Origin: Cyrtodaria siliqua
Lineage: Eukaryota; Mollusca; Bivalvia; Adapedonta; Hiatellidae
Length of the DNA: 64,000 nucleotides
Assembly (NCBI GenBank): GCA_037043455.1
Contig: JAWPHD010005545.1
Span: 62,001 to 126,000, forward strand
Direction of reading: 5' to 3'
This document shows positions 32,363 through 43,870 of the stretch, one piece after another. The position numbers were made by a program, and so were the translations under genes. The notes under the pieces are model-generated. The model was not told the DNA's origin. It saw nothing but the letters and a program-made list of their open reading frames with translations, and ran no database searches. Each line of letters starts with the position of its first letter. Position 1 is the stretch's first letter.

Positions 32363-33957
32363 TTAGCTCAACTGATCAGAGATCAGCGGAGCTTATGCCG
32401 TGGTGCGGCGTCCGTCGTCCGTCCGTCCGTCTGTCCGTCTGTCCGTCTGTCTGTCCGTAAACTTTTATTTGTAGCGACTTCACAGCTGAAACTACTGGAT
32501 GGATATTCATGAAACTTTACAGAAATGTTGCTCATAAAGTCTAGTTGATCCTAGCAAAAATTCATGTTGATGTGAAATCCAAGATGGCCGCCAAAGCTAA
32601 AAATAGAGTTTTAAAATACAAGTTTGTAGCGACTTCTTCTTGAAAACTATAAGTGATATTGATATGGGACTTTTTCTAAAATGATCAGCATGACATGATG
32701 TTGATCCTAGTCAAAAATCGTTTTGATTCAACGTTAAACATGGCTGCTAGCGGCCATCTTTGTTTACATAGAGTTATATAGTAAAAACTTGTAGCGACTA
32801 CTTCTCTGAAACTACTTGGCGGATTGTCATGAAACTTTACAGGAATGTTGCTCTTGATGTCTAATTGATCCTAGAAAAATTTCAGGTCGGCCGGAAATTC
32901 AAGATGGCCGTCACAGCTAAAAATAGATTTTTAAAAAATAAGTTTGTAGCGACTACTTCTTGAAAACTATAAGTGATATTGATAAAGGACTCTTTCTAAA
33001 ATGATCAGCATTACATGATGTTGATCCTAGTCAAAAATCGTTTTGATTCAACGTTAAACATGGCTGCCAGCGGCCATTTTTGTTTACATAGAGTTATATA
33101 GTAAAAACTTGTAGCGACTACTCCTCTGAAACTACTTGGCGGATTGTCATGAAACTTTACAGGAATGTTGCTCTTGATGTCTTATTGATCCTATCAAAAT
33201 TTCAGGTCGGCCGGAAATTCAAGATGGCCGTCACAGCTAAAAATAGATTTTTAAAAAATAAGTTTGTAGCGACTACTTCTTGAAAACTATAAGTGATATT
33301 GATATGGGACTTTTTCTAAAACGATCAGCATGACATGATGTAGATCCTTGTGGAAAATTATTTTGATTCGACGTTAAACATGGCTGCCAGTGGCCATCTT
33401 TGGTTACATAGAGTTATATAGTAAAAACTTGTAGCGACTACTCCTCTGAAACTACTTGACGGATGTTCATGAAACTTCACAGGAATGTTGCACTTGATGT
33501 CTAGTTGATCCTAGAAAAATTTCAGGTCGGCCGGAAATTCAAGATGGCCGCCACAGCTAAAAATAGATTTAAAATAAATAAGTTTGTAGCGACTACTTCT
33601 TCAAAACAATAAGAGATATTGATATGGGACTTTTTCTAAAATGATCAGTATGACATGATGTTGGTCCTTGTCGAAAATCTTTTTGATTTGACCTTAAACA
33701 TGGCTGCTTTGTTTACATAGAGTTATATAATGAAAACTTGTAGCGACTACTTCTTTGAAACTACCTGACGGATTTTCATGAAACTTCACAGGAATGTTGC
33801 TCTTAATGTCTTATTGATCTTAGCAAAATTTCAGGTCGGCCGGAAATTCAAGATGGCCGCCACGGTTAAAAATAGATTTTCAAAAAACAAGTCTGTAGCG
33901 ACTACTTCCTGAAATCAAAATCAATCAGTAGAGCTTCAAGGTCATTGACCTCTTGTT
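32363..33957 (+). repeat. Dispersed element, family B (GATCAGAGATCAG head), four to five internal ~330-bp units
   Basis: Head TTTTTAGCTCAACTGATCAG then GGTGCGGCGTCCGTCGTCC. Tandem units of about 330 bp share GTAGCGACTACTTCTTGAAA, TGATATTGATATGGGACTTT, ATGATCAGCATGACATGATG, TTAAACATGGCTGCCAGCGG and GAAATTCAAGATGGCCGCCA. End AGAGCTTCAAGGTCATTGAC CTCTTGTTT. Other copies: 34,858-36,235, 59,875-61,405 and inverted in 1.4-5.2 kb. Confidence 0.85.
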
Positions 33958-34858
33958 TTTTTAACTTTTGTTTGTTTACATATTTCTGTGTTGTTTTAGT
34001 CAATTCTTACTGATATCTTACACATATATGTTGCTTAACCCCCCCACCCCGCACCCCCCCCCCCCCCCCCCACCCCCCCACCCCACTTGAATTGAATTGA
34101 ATTGGATTTTATAGTCGCACCAACAGCTAAGGTCATATGGCGACTTTCCAGCTTCCATTGGTGGAGGAAGACCCCAGGTGCCCCTCTGGGCAATTTTCAT
34201 GCACGGGCGGGCACCTGGGTAGAACCACCGACGTTCCGCAAGCCAGCTGGATAGCTGCCTCACATAAAGATTCCTAGGCCCCGGAGGGATCGAACCTACA
34301 GCTGTGAGGGGCAAGTGATTTCAAGTCAGAGAAGTTAACCACTCGGCCACGGACGGCCCTCCTTCCCACTTGAAACTATATATACATTTTTTTTACATAT
34401 TTCTGTGTTGTAGTCAATTCTTACACATATATGTTGCCCCCTCCCCACCACCCCCTCCCACAACCCACTCCCGCCTCTAACCCCCACTCCCCCCACCCAC
34501 CTCCACTTGAAACTCTATTTTATTTTTTTTTACATATTTCTATGTTGCTTTTGTCAGTTCTTAAACATGTTGCCCTTCTCCCCTTCCTTCCCCCGTGCCT
34601 CCCCTCCCCCGCCAATCCCAACCCCCCACACCCCGGTCCCCACCACTGACACGAAACTAGAATAATATATATATATATTTTTTTTTTTACATATTTCTGT
34701 GTTGTTTTGGTCAATACTTACACATACCTATATTGCGCCCACCAACCACCCCCCATCACCACCCCCCTCCACCCCCCCCCCCCCTCCCCCCCCCCCCCCA
34801 AAAAAAAAACCCCCACCCACTCGAAACTGGAATATTTTTATTTAATGTTTATTGTTTT
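33958..34858 (+). repeat. Repeated C-rich blocks (poly-C tracts) with an inserted SINE
   Basis: A unit TTTTTACATATTTCTGTGTTG then TCAATTCTTACACATATATG TTGCC ends in long C runs and CCACTTGAAACT. It occurs about four times here and again at 36,235-36,430. C tracts at 34,041-34,083, 34,438-34,505, 34,575-34,640 and 34,737-34,815 could form i-motif or, on the other strand, G-quadruplex structures. The SINE at 34,085-34,361 splits the first unit. Confidence 0.75.
34085..34361 (-). repeat. tRNA-derived SINE, copy 2 (minus strand)
   Basis: The minus strand starts AGGGCCGTCCGTGGCCGAGTGG (A box), then a B-box-like stretch GTAGGTTCGATCCCTCC and a body of about 200 bp with CAGCTGGCTTGCGGAACGTC and GGTGCCCGCCCGTGC. 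It is closely similar to 12,640-12,942. It is flanked by an AATTG microsatellite. The tRNA part resembles tRNA-Ser/Leu. Confidence 0.8.
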
Positions 34859-36240
34859 TAGCTCTACTCTGATCTTATGCCTTTGTGCGGTGTCCGTCTG
34901 TCTGTCCGTCCGTAAACTTTTTTTGTAGCGACTACTCCTCTGAAACTACTGAATGGATTTTCATGAAACTTTATAGAAATGTTGCCCATTAAGTCTAGTT
35001 GATCCTAGCAAAAATTCATGTTGATGTGAAATCCATGATGGCCACCAAATCTAAAAATAGATTTTTAAAAAAGTTTGTAGCGACTACTTCTTGAAATCTC
35101 TAAAATGATCAGCATGACATGATGTTGGTCCTTGTCGAAAATCGACTCCTCTGAAACTACTCGACGGACTTCCATGAAACTTCACAGGAATGTTGCTCTT
35201 GATGTCTAAATAATCCTAGCAACATTTCAGGTTGGTCGGAAATTCAAGATGACCGCCACAGCTTAAAATAGCTTTTTAAAAAAACAAGTTTGTAGCGAGT
35301 ACTTCTTGAAAACTATAAGTGATATTGATATGAGACTTTTTTTAAAATGATCTATATGGAATGATGTTGATCCTTGTCGAAAATTATTTTGATGCGACGT
35401 TAAACATGGCTGCCAGCAGCCATCTTTGTTTCCATAGAGTTATATAATGAAAACTTGTAGCGACTACTCCTCTGAAACTACTTGACGGATTTTCATGAAA
35501 CTTCACAGGAATGTTGCTCTTAATGTCTTATTGATCGTAGCAAAATTTCAGGTTGGCCGGAAATTCAAGATGGCCGCCACGGCTAAAAAGAATTTTTCAA
35601 AAAGCAAGATTGTAGCGACTACTTCTTGAAAACTATGAGTGATATTGATATGCGTCTTTTCCTAAAATGATCAGTATGACATGATGTTGATCCTTGTCGA
35701 ACATTATTTTGATTCGACGTTAAACATGGCTGCCAGCGGCCATCTTTGTTTACATAGTTATATAATGAAAACTTGTAGCGACTACTTCTCCGAAACTACT
35801 TGACGAATTTTCCTGAAACTTCACACAAATGTTGCTCTTGATGTCTAATTGATCCTAGCAAACCTTCAGGTCGGCCTGAAATTCAAGATGGCCACCATGG
35901 CTAAAAATAGATTTTCAAAAAACAAGTTTGTAGCGACTATTTCTTGAAAACTATAAGTGATATTGATATGGGACTTTTTCTAAAATGATCAGCATGACAT
36001 GATGTTGGTTCTTGTCGAAAATAGTTCTGATTAGTTGTTAAACATGGCTGTCAGCGGCCATCTTTGTTTACATAGAGTTATCTAGTAAAAACTTGTAGCG
36101 ACTACTCCTCTGTAACTACTTGACGGATTTTCATGAAACTTAACAGGAATGTTGCTCTTGATGTCTGATTGATCCCAGCTGATCTAGCTATCAAAAACCT
36201 ATCAGTAGAGCTTCAAGGTCATTGACCTCTTGTTTACATA
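34858..36240 (+). repeat. Dispersed element, family B, copy 2
   Basis: Head TTTTAGCTCTACTCTGATC and TGCGGTGTCCGTCTGTCTGTCC, about four ~330-bp internal units of the family B kind, end AGAGCTTCAAGGTCATTGAC CTCTTGTTT. The copy sits between two C-rich units, which suggests insertion into that array. Confidence 0.85.
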
Positions 36241-36335
36241 TATATATATCTGTGTTGTTTTGGTAATTTCTTACACATAGAGCTTCTTACACATTTGGTA
36301 ATTTCTTACACATAGAGCTTCTTACACATATATGT

Positions 36336-36368
<33 letters not shown>

Positions 36369-36430
36369 ACTCGAAACTCGAATGTTGTTTTTTCACATAT
36401 TTCTGTGTTGTTTTTGTCAATTCTTACACA
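36241..36430 (+). repeat. C-rich unit with a ~31-nt poly-C run
   Basis: It carries TTTCTTACACATAGAGCTTC twice, then ACACATATATGTTG and an uninterrupted C run at about 36,338-36,368, then CACTCGAAACTCGAA. Same unit type as 33,958-34,858. Confidence 0.8.
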
Positions 36431-36731
36431 TGGCGAAGCTGAGGTCCATATAACGTTCTAGGTCTGACTGCCCAGTCCATACACTTCATATGGACCGAAG
36501 CACCATACATTATTTGTTATATTATACCAAATTTGACAAACAAATTAAATCAATACGTTTTATGATTTATTTGGCGTCGTTTTTTTCACACGTTCGTTAA
36601 TATAGCTATCAGACCGGGCGTCCAGTCAATATGCAACTTTATGGACCGGATGATGTCACATTTAACAAAGCGTGGAATATGCAAATGAGGTACAATATTA
36701 TCTTTTAATTTCTGCCATTGATGCTTTGCAG

Positions 36732-36905
36732 AGATGAGGCCACCCAGCTTGTGTCACTGAAGATTGTGAAGGCCGTGCTGTCCAAATTGAAACCAGTGGA
36801 ACTGATACTTTTAATGCCCCTGATAACAGCCTTTGGGTCCAACCCGAGTACCGGGTGTAGGAATGTCATGTATGAAATACTCATGTGGGTCTATGATAAC
36901 TACAG
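36732..36905 (+). CDS. PRKDC: PRKDC exon 10 of window (residues 440-497 plus 2 nt)
   Basis: Acceptor TGCTTTGCAG, donor AG|GTAGGT, phase 2 in and out. It reads DEATQLVSLKIVKAVLSKLK then PVELILLMPLITAFGSNPST and MYEILMWVYDNYR, matching human KMMPKLKPVELRELLNPV and MYNILMWIHDNYR. HEAT region. Confidence 0.96.
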
Positions 36906-37622
36906 GTAGGTGTGGTTGAGATTCAGAAAACTGTAGTTTATGCAATAAACAATATTATTTAGATTTATATTTGAGAGTATATTGTAAAATGTCTGTAACG
37001 GCCGCTGGATCTGTTTATAAAACAAAGGCTTCCATTTAGGCTGAGTAACGAGTTAGGGAAATGAGTTTAATAGCTATCTTTATCAGAAATTGTCTGAGCT
37101 GTAAACCTGACGGTCCCATGTATTGGATTCTAGTTGAAGAACCATAAGAATCTATTTCGTATTAGGATAATGGTATGATTTCTGATTCCTATAAATCCTT
37201 CTGCTTTCCCTGGGGCAGCTCAGTGATAGTTCTAGTTTCATATTAGAAGGGTATGGGTTCTGTTTCCTAAAAATCCTTCTGCTTTCCCTGGGGCAGCTCT
37301 TATTAAGCTGTTAGCAAGATAATGTGTAGATGAGCCATTAAACAACAATTTAAGTTTCAACCCAGAAAGATTATCAAATTTGGATTGCAAATCCTGGCAA
37401 TTTATGATAGCAATTTGAAAAATCTGTTACTGCTGAAAATAACCGACTATGCAAGCTAGTGTCACTATGCAAGTGCATATTGTAACAGTTGTAGCAACTT
37501 CATTATAGGTAAATCAAGTTTATGTTTTATATTTCGTTCATTGGTAACATATTATCAGTCATTAGGTTATCCACTGTTGTGCCCAACTTTAAATACTAAA
37601 TATTGTGTTTGTGTGTTTGCAG
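36906..37622 (+). other. Intron sequence before exon 11
   Basis: Single-copy intron apart from a diverged direct repeat of TCCTTCTGCTTTCCCTGGGG CAGCTC at 37,197 and 37,268. I see no gene. Confidence 0.6.
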
Positions 37623-37712
37623 AGAAGAGAATTCCGAAGATGGACACAAGATCATCCAGCAGACAAAGGAAAGTTTGCTGAAGGGACTCGGGGACGATGA
37701 TCTACACTGCAG
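37623..37712 (+). CDS. PRKDC: PRKDC exon 11 of window (residues 498-527 plus 2 nt)
   Basis: Acceptor TGTTTGCAG, donor AG|GTATTG, phase 2 in and out. It reads EENSEDGHKIIQQTKESLLK then GLGDDDLHC, corresponding to human [20 protein letters not shown] then IQGLIDENP. The acidic opening and the helix are conserved. Confidence 0.93.
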
Positions 37713-37755
37713 GTATTGCATCATGACTTGGTTGTTTAAGTTAAGTTTGTTTTTG

Positions 37756-38340
37756 TGCCCATGAAGGGAGTGGGCATTATGCCACAGTTGAGGTGGATTG
37801 GAAGATGGATATGACCGTAAACATTGTCCATCTGAAACAATCGTGTCTCAACATTAACTTCGAAAGTACTAAAAGGATTTTCATGGAACTTAACACCCAT
37901 AGCATACAAGAATTAGATCCTAACCTCAGAAGGTCAAGGTCACACTTGGAGGTCAGAGGTCGAATAAGTCGAATTTGTGTCTCAGCTATAACTTTGAAAG
38001 CGCTGTATGGAATTTGATGAAACTTCACACACACATTAAGCACAATGAGAATGTGTGTCATGTGCAAAAATCAGATCTGTACCTCAAAGATCAAGGTCAC
38101 ACCAAGAGGTTAGAGATCAAATGCAACAAAATTGTCTTAGCCATAACTCAAAAGTTATTGAAGGGAATTTTATCAGATTCTACAACAATGTATAGCAGGA
38201 TCAGAAGATGCGTTGTGCTCATACTATAATTCACTCTACCTTCCATTTGCTATTGTGCTTTACCTGTTACCCTTAGCATTTCAACAATGTAGAAGTTAAT
38301 TTCAGAGTGTATTTGTCACTTAATGGTGGCATTTCTTGTT
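37756..38340 (+). repeat. Dispersed element, GCCCATGAAGGGAGTGGGCA head
   Basis: A short inverted-repeat head (TGCCCATGAAGGGAGTGGGCA), then internal copies of CTCAGCTATAACTTTGAAAG, GATGAAACTTCACACACACA and AAGGTCACAC, with the end TCACTTAATGGTGGCATTTC TTGTTT. Same class as 31,865-32,160. Non-coding. Confidence 0.7.
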
Positions 38341-38554
38341 TTCATAGTACTTGAATAACTGTGGTCAAAAATGCATGCTGAATTGACACAGTTACTGAAT
38401 GACTCTCAAAACTACACACCATTGTTTTAGGAATATTGAGCCTGACACATTTTACATGTCTCGTGATTGTTTTAATTTACATCTGCTTAAATTACAAACA
38501 GGTAACAAAATGGGAGCAGGGAGACTAAACATCCTGTCGGAATTCAGAATAGAC

Positions 38555-38690
38555 TGGTTGGCATATTTTTGTAAGTCCAGAACTTCTGGAGTATTGAAAC
38601 CAGGCTCTTTGTTACAATGCTAAATAGTTGCTATGTCCCAGACTGTTTCAATGCTAAATAGATTGGTTGCTATGTCCCTAGTCACAGTCT
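38555..38690 (+). pseudogene. Degenerate copy of the 5' part of exon 12
   Basis: CCAGAACTTCTGGAGTATTG AAACCAGGCTCTTTGTT and later TAGATTGGTTGCTATGT mirror exon 12 (GCAGAACTTCTGGAGTAGTG AGACCAGACTGCCTGTT ... TAGACTGGTTGCTATGT). Indels and stops break the frame. The TAAATAG-TTGCTATGTCCC part is itself doubled. It is a decayed partial exon duplicate 50-180 bp upstream of the real exon. Confidence 0.75.
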
Positions 38691-38738
38691 TGCCATCTAT
38701 GGTTGTAGTAGTTTAACTCAGTAACATATATTCCACAG

Positions 38739-38949
38739 ATTACAAGTGCAGAACTTCTGGAGTAGTGAGACCAGACTGCCTGTTGGAACTCTCGATAGAC
38801 TGGTTGCTATGTTAGAGGCCATGTATTCCCCTGTTACGGAGCAGCAGTACCTCAGGTATGCCACAAACCTCCTCCTAGAGATGACCTCAAAGAGCCCTGA
38901 CTACCAGCGTGAGATATTTGAGCTGCCACTGTCGGAGTGTAAATTTTCT
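38739..38949 (+). CDS. PRKDC: PRKDC exon 12 of window (residues 528-598)
   Basis: Acceptor ATTCCACAG, donor GTAAGT, in phase 2, out phase 0. It reads [20 protein letters not shown] then [20 protein letters not shown] and LPLSECKF, matching human [40 protein letters not shown] and HPLSECEF. One of the most conserved exons. Confidence 0.97.
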
Positions 38950-39067
38950 GTAAGTACATGTTAAAAAAGTTACATTTCAAAGTGTTTTTTATCCAAAAAT
39001 GAGATTTTAATTGTCAAATAAAACTTGTAACATAATGTTGTTATATGCCCTGCCTATAATGCATATT

Positions 39068-39290
39068 AAGGCTTCAAGGCCTTCCGTGGTCGCGACGGTA
39101 AAGACGCTGTGTTACTTGCCTCACACCGCTGTGGGTTCAAAGCCCACTGGGAGCTCGACTTGTATGTGAAAAACTGTTGATTCTTGCAGATGGCCAGAGG
39201 TATATTACAGTGTTTATACCCAATAAGTTGGTGATCTGGATTAAAAATTAACTGTCATACATAGCCTAAAATGTACTGAAATATAACAAC
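39068..39290 (+). repeat. tRNA-derived SINE, family S2
   Basis: Head GGCCTTCCGTGGTCGCGACGG with an A-box-like motif, then a B-box-like GGGTTCAAAGCCCACTGGGA and the body GAGCTCGACTTGTATGTGA. It shares ACTGGGAGCTCGACTT with the copy at 6,165-6,510. Confidence 0.7.
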
Positions 39291-39482
39291 AAGCAAACCT
39301 TGAGGCTTCAATTAATGTCAGAAGGGTCATCACACACTTTAAAAAGTTAAAACGCATTGAATTAGCCTCGGTCAAGATTTAGGTTAGTTTCAAACCTAGA
39401 TTGTGTCTGTAATTTGATTTTCGTACATACAATACAAGAATAGCATAGTAATGGCTCAAGACACATTGTCAATGGTTTCCAG

Positions 39483-39639
39483 GATTATTCTGTCAAGTCA
39501 TCTTGGCGACAGAGACATGCAGCCATGACACCTCTGTTCGCCACTCAGTCCAGCCAGTCCCAGATGGAGGTAGAAGACAGCATAGACGGCGGAGTACGGG
39601 CCACACAGGATGCACAGCAATTTACACAGACACAGCAAG
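39483..39639 (+). CDS. PRKDC: PRKDC exon 13 of window (residues 599-650 plus 1 nt): S/TQ cluster
   Basis: Acceptor GTTTCCAG, donor GTGGGG, out phase 1. It reads SSWRQRHAAMTPLFATQSSQ then GGVRATQDAQQFTQTQQ, matching human [20 protein letters not shown] and GQIRATQQQHDFTLTQTAD. This is the ABCDE autophosphorylation cluster; S/TQ sites are at product positions 619, 622, 624, 639, 646 and 648. In vertebrates its phosphorylation frees DNA-PK from ends and controls processing. Confidence 0.95.
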
Positions 39640-39918
39640 GTGGGGTTTGCCTGTGGGTAGTGGCTCAGATAATGCAATAACTTGGAACCTTCTCTCATTG
39701 TATGCAGTCTAACCATAGATTTTGTCTACAAGAGGTGTTCAACTTATGACGTAACACTTTTGTTTAAGATTTGTTTTCTTTATCCGAAGTTTATACTGTC
39801 ATTAAAAATTTGTGATTTAATTATGTGAGGCTGTTTTTTAGACCTGATGCATTTAAAATATTTTCAGGTTCCACACGGTTGGCTTTAAATTACATTTTTA
39901 ATTAGTTGCGAGCTATTT

Positions 39919-42353
39919 TTAGCTCTGCTGGTCTTAGAGCTTATGGGATGACCAGTTGTCCGTCGTCCGACGTCAGTCGTCCGTTAACTTTTTCTCGTTA
40001 AGACGATAGGGCCTTCAATTTTTATCCAATCTTTACCAAACTTTAACAGGTTGTTAATATCAATGAAAGCTCGGACAAGTTCGAAAACCAGCCATATTGG
40101 ACCAGTATCGGCGGAGTTATGGCCCTTGATTTAGTTAAAAATGCTAAATTTTGCCTCGTTAAGACGATAGGGGCTTTATCTTACCCTCGATCTTTACCAA
40201 ACTTTACCAGATTGTTACTATCAATGAAAGCTCGGACAAGTTCGAAAACCAGCCATATCGAAATAGTAACAGCAGAGTTATGGCCCTTGATTTAGTTAAA
40301 AAAGCTATATTTTGCCTCGTTAAGACGATAGGGGCTTCATTGTTCATCCGATCTTTACCAAACTTTATCAAATTGTTAATGTCGTTGAAAGCTCGAACAA
40401 GTTCGAAAACCAACCATATCGGACCAGTAACAGCGAAGTTATGGCCCTTGATTTAGTTAAAAATGCTATATTTTGCCTCGTTAAGACGATAGAGGCTTCA
40501 TTGTTCATCCGATCTTTACCAAACTTTATCAGATTGTTAATATCAATGAAAGCTCGGACAAGTTCGAAAACCATTCATATCGGACCAGTAACAGCGGAGT
40601 TACGGCCCTTGATTTAGTTCAAAATGCTTTATTTTGCCTCGTTAAGATGATAGGGCCTTCATTTTTCATCCTATCTTTACCAAACTTAACTACATTGTTA
40701 ATATAAATGAAAGCTTGGAAAGTTCGAAAACCAGCCATATCGGACTAGTAACAGCGGAGTTATGGCCCTTGATTTAGTTAAAAAGGCTATATTTTGCCTC
40801 GTTAAGACGATAGGGTTTTCATTTTTCATCAGATCTTTACCAAACGTTACCAGATTGTTAATATCCATGAAAGCTTGGACAAGTTCGAAAACCAGCCAGA
40901 TCGGACCAGCAACAGCGGAGTTATGGCCCTTGATTTAGTTAAAAATGCTATATTACAATAGGGCCTTCGTTTTTGTCCGATCTTTATCAAACTTTACCAG
41001 ATTGGCAATATAAATGAAAGCTCGGACAAGTTCGAAAACCAACCAGATCGGAGTTATGGCCCTTGATTTAGTTAAATATGCTATATTTTGCCTCGTATAT
41101 ACTACGATAGGGCCTTCATTTTTCTTCCGATCTTAACCAAACTTTACCAGATTGTTACTATCAATGAAAGCTCCGACAAATTTCAATACCAGCCAGATTG
41201 GACCATTTACACTAGAGTTATGGCCCTTGATTTTCTGAAATATGCTATATTTTGGCCACATTAAGAAGAAAGGGCCTTCATTTGGCTAGATTTCAGTGAA
41301 ACTTTTCAAGGATGATCAGTACCAAGCCTAGTTGTACATATCGTCAACGTGTTCCGGTTGAATGATTTTGGCGGAGTTATGTCCCTTTAAAGGTTTTAAT
41401 ACACAAACTTTGTCTGGACTAGTTCTCCTGAACATCTCCCCACATTTCAACCAAACTTTACAGGGATGATCAGCACCAAGCATAGTTGAGCATATCATCG
41501 TCGCGTTCCAGTTAACAGATTTTTATTGGAGTTATGGCCCTTGAAAGGTTTCTGATATACAAACATTTTCCGGGCTAGTTCTCCTGAACCCCTGGCTGGA
41601 TTTTAACGAAACTTGACAAGGATGATCAGTATCATTGCAAATCATTGCCATGTTTCGGTTGAATGATTTTTGGCAGAGTTATGGCCCTTTAAAGGTTTTT
41701 ATACACAAACTTTGTCTGGACAAGTTCTCCTAAACGCCTCCCCACATTTCAATGAAACTTTACAGGGATGATCAGCAGCAAGCATAGTTGTGCATATCAT
41801 CGTGGCATTCCGGTTAACAGATTTTTGATGGAGTTATGGCCCTTTAAAGGTTTTTGACACACAAACATTTTACGGGTTAGTTCTCCTGAACCCCTGACTG
41901 GATTTTGACGAAACTTGACAAGGATGATCAATATCAAGCCTAGTTGTGCATATCATCGCCATATTCGGGTTGAATGTTTTTTTGGCAGAGTTATGGCCCT
42001 TTAAAGGTTTTAATAGCCAAACGTTGTCCAGATTAGTCTCTTCTGAACTCCTTTCTGCATTTCAACGAATCTTGATGGGGATGATCAGTACCAAGCCTAG
42101 TTGCACCTGTCATTGCCGTGTTTTGGTTGAATGAATTTTGGCAGAGTTATGACCCCTTAAAAGTTTTAATACACTAACTTTGTACAGACTAGTTTTCCTG
42201 AACCTCTGGCTGGATTTCAGCGTCAGGGACAATCAGTACCAAGCCTAGTTGTGTATATCTTCTAGTTGAACGATATTTGAAAGAGTTATGGCCCCTTATA
42301 CATAAACTTTATCTATAGCCAGTAGAGCGTCCACAGGCCCTCTTGGGCCTCTT
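39919..42353 (+). repeat. Dispersed element, family D (AGCTCTGCTGGTC head), long internal arrays
   Basis: Head TTTTTAGCTCTGCTGGTCTT and TTGTCCGTCGTCCGACGTC. Eight or so units of about 165 bp share CCTCGTTAAGACGATAGGG, CGATCTTTACCAAACTTTA, CGGACAAGTTCGAAAACCAG and GAGTTATGGCCCTTGATTTA; then a second type of ~150 bp shares CTAGTTCTCCTGAAC and GGATGATCAGTACCAAGC. End AGGCCCTCTTGGGCCTCTTG TTAAA. Open frames here are repeat artefacts. Confidence 0.8.
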
Positions 42354-42640
42354 GTTAAATTTTAGAACTATAAGCTTCTATTGCCGTACAGTTTTACCTA
42401 AAATCAAAATAGTTCTGGTAAATGCTCATAATAGTTGTTAAAAACTCTGTTTGTAATTTTAATATGACCGTATGTTTAATTTTAAGACAGAAATATTAAG
42501 TTAATATTAAAAGTGTTAATTTTATCGCAATGTTAAAAAATTGACAGATAATATGACAGTTTGCTTGTATTATTTTTTATTCATATTTTGTAAGTCATAA
42601 AGATGAATAGTTATTGTTACTGAATATCACATACCATGGT
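42354..42640 (+). other. AT-rich intron sequence
   Basis: I see no gene or repeat between the element end and the 36-bp array. Confidence 0.5.
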
Positions 42641-42862
42641 GATGACTTTGTTGCCTGTCAACACACAACACATGATTATAACTGTGTTTTCTGTCAACAC
42701 ACAACACCTGGTAATGACTTTGTTTTCTGTCAACACACAACACATGGTAATGACTGTTTTCTGTCAACACACAACACATGGTAATAACTTTATATTCTGT
42801 CAACACACAACACATAGTAATGACTGTTTTCTGTCAACACACAACACATGCGAAAGACTTTG
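42641..42862 (+). repeat. ~36-bp minisatellite, six copies
   Basis: The unit is TCAACACACAACACATGGTA with ATGACTTTGTTTTCTG. The last units lose a few bases. It lies in the intron before exon 14. Confidence 0.9.
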
Positions 42863-43223
42863 TTGTCTATAATGCAAAGAGACACCTGCTATCCCCTTGG
42901 ATTGGACATGAACAACCCAGTCTTCAATTGCTCTCTACATATATGTTAAAAGTAGCCAATTGGCCAACACAAGTAGGAGGGTGGTACATTGTTTTCCTTT
43001 TGGTTGTTGTATTGGACTCTGCTGAAAGTAGCCAATTGGCCAACAAACGTAGGAGGGTAAATCACCTGTCTACCAACTGTTAAAACCCTGCAGTTATGTT
43101 TTTACTTGATTAAGACAATATTTACATGAAAATAAAACTGGAAGTGGTCAAGTTTACTACCTTAATGTTTCAGTTTCACCTTTGTCAAGATCAAAAATTT
43201 AACTTAATGTATATATTTCCCAG

Positions 43224-43460
43224 GATCACAAAAAGGGCCATTCAACTGGTTAACACAGAGCAGCCTTGACACATATGCAGACGTCAGTATGGTATCCATG
43301 GAAACACAAACTACTACCCAGAGTTCCCTACTATTCTCTATCGGTACAGCAGACAGTCAGGGTCAGCCCTCCAAAAGGTCAAGACCCGGGCCAGGATTTG
43401 GAAAGCAAAAGCTGAGTGCACCCAAAGCATCTACATCAGGGGTCAAGAAGGATGTTATAG
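43224..43460 (+). CDS. PRKDC: PRKDC exon 14 of window (residues 651-729 plus 1 nt)
   Basis: Acceptor TTTCCCAG, donor GTAAAA, phase 1 in and out. It reads GPFNWLTQSSLDTYADVS then SLLFSIGTADSQ and RSRPGPGFGKQKLSAPK, matching human SSFDWLTGSSTDPLVD, SLLFAHKRSE and VGPDFGKKRLGLP. Further S/TQ sites occur at residues 652, 661, 678, 682 and 695. The human DEVD caspase-3 site in this linker has no counterpart here. Confidence 0.95.
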
Positions 43461-43475
43461 GTAAAATCAAATCAT

Positions 43476-43610
43476 AATGGGTAGGGTTAGATCTGTATCG
43501 GTAGGGTCAGATCTGTAAGGTTAGATCTATAGTGGTTGGGTCAGTTCTGTATGTGTAAGCTCAGATCTGTATGGGTAGGGTCAGATCTGTAAGCGTAAGG
43601 TCAGCAGCTC
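43476..43610 (+). repeat. ~20-bp degenerate minisatellite
   Basis: Six or so copies of GTAGGGTCAGATCTGTA, starting 16 bp after the exon 14 donor. Confidence 0.8.
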
Positions 43611-43870
43611 CCTATCTCTCTTTCAGAATAAAAACATGGGTTTTAACATTTTATTTCAATCAAAAACATTTATTAGAAACAAACATATTGTCACAACATC
43701 ATGGAATTTTGTTCACAATAATACAAAAATACGACCATATGCTTTTATCACGTGACATACATGTGACATAACTGTGGATTTCACCTTTCCCGAATGAGAT
43801 CACGTGACATACGTGTGACGTAACTGTGGATTGCACTATTCCCGAATGGGTATGCAAAAGCGTAGTTCCA

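Noticed and set aside
40204..40574. Open frames with MVFELVRAFNDINNLIKFGK on the minus strand
   Set aside because: Family D element units read in reverse; frames break in sister units.
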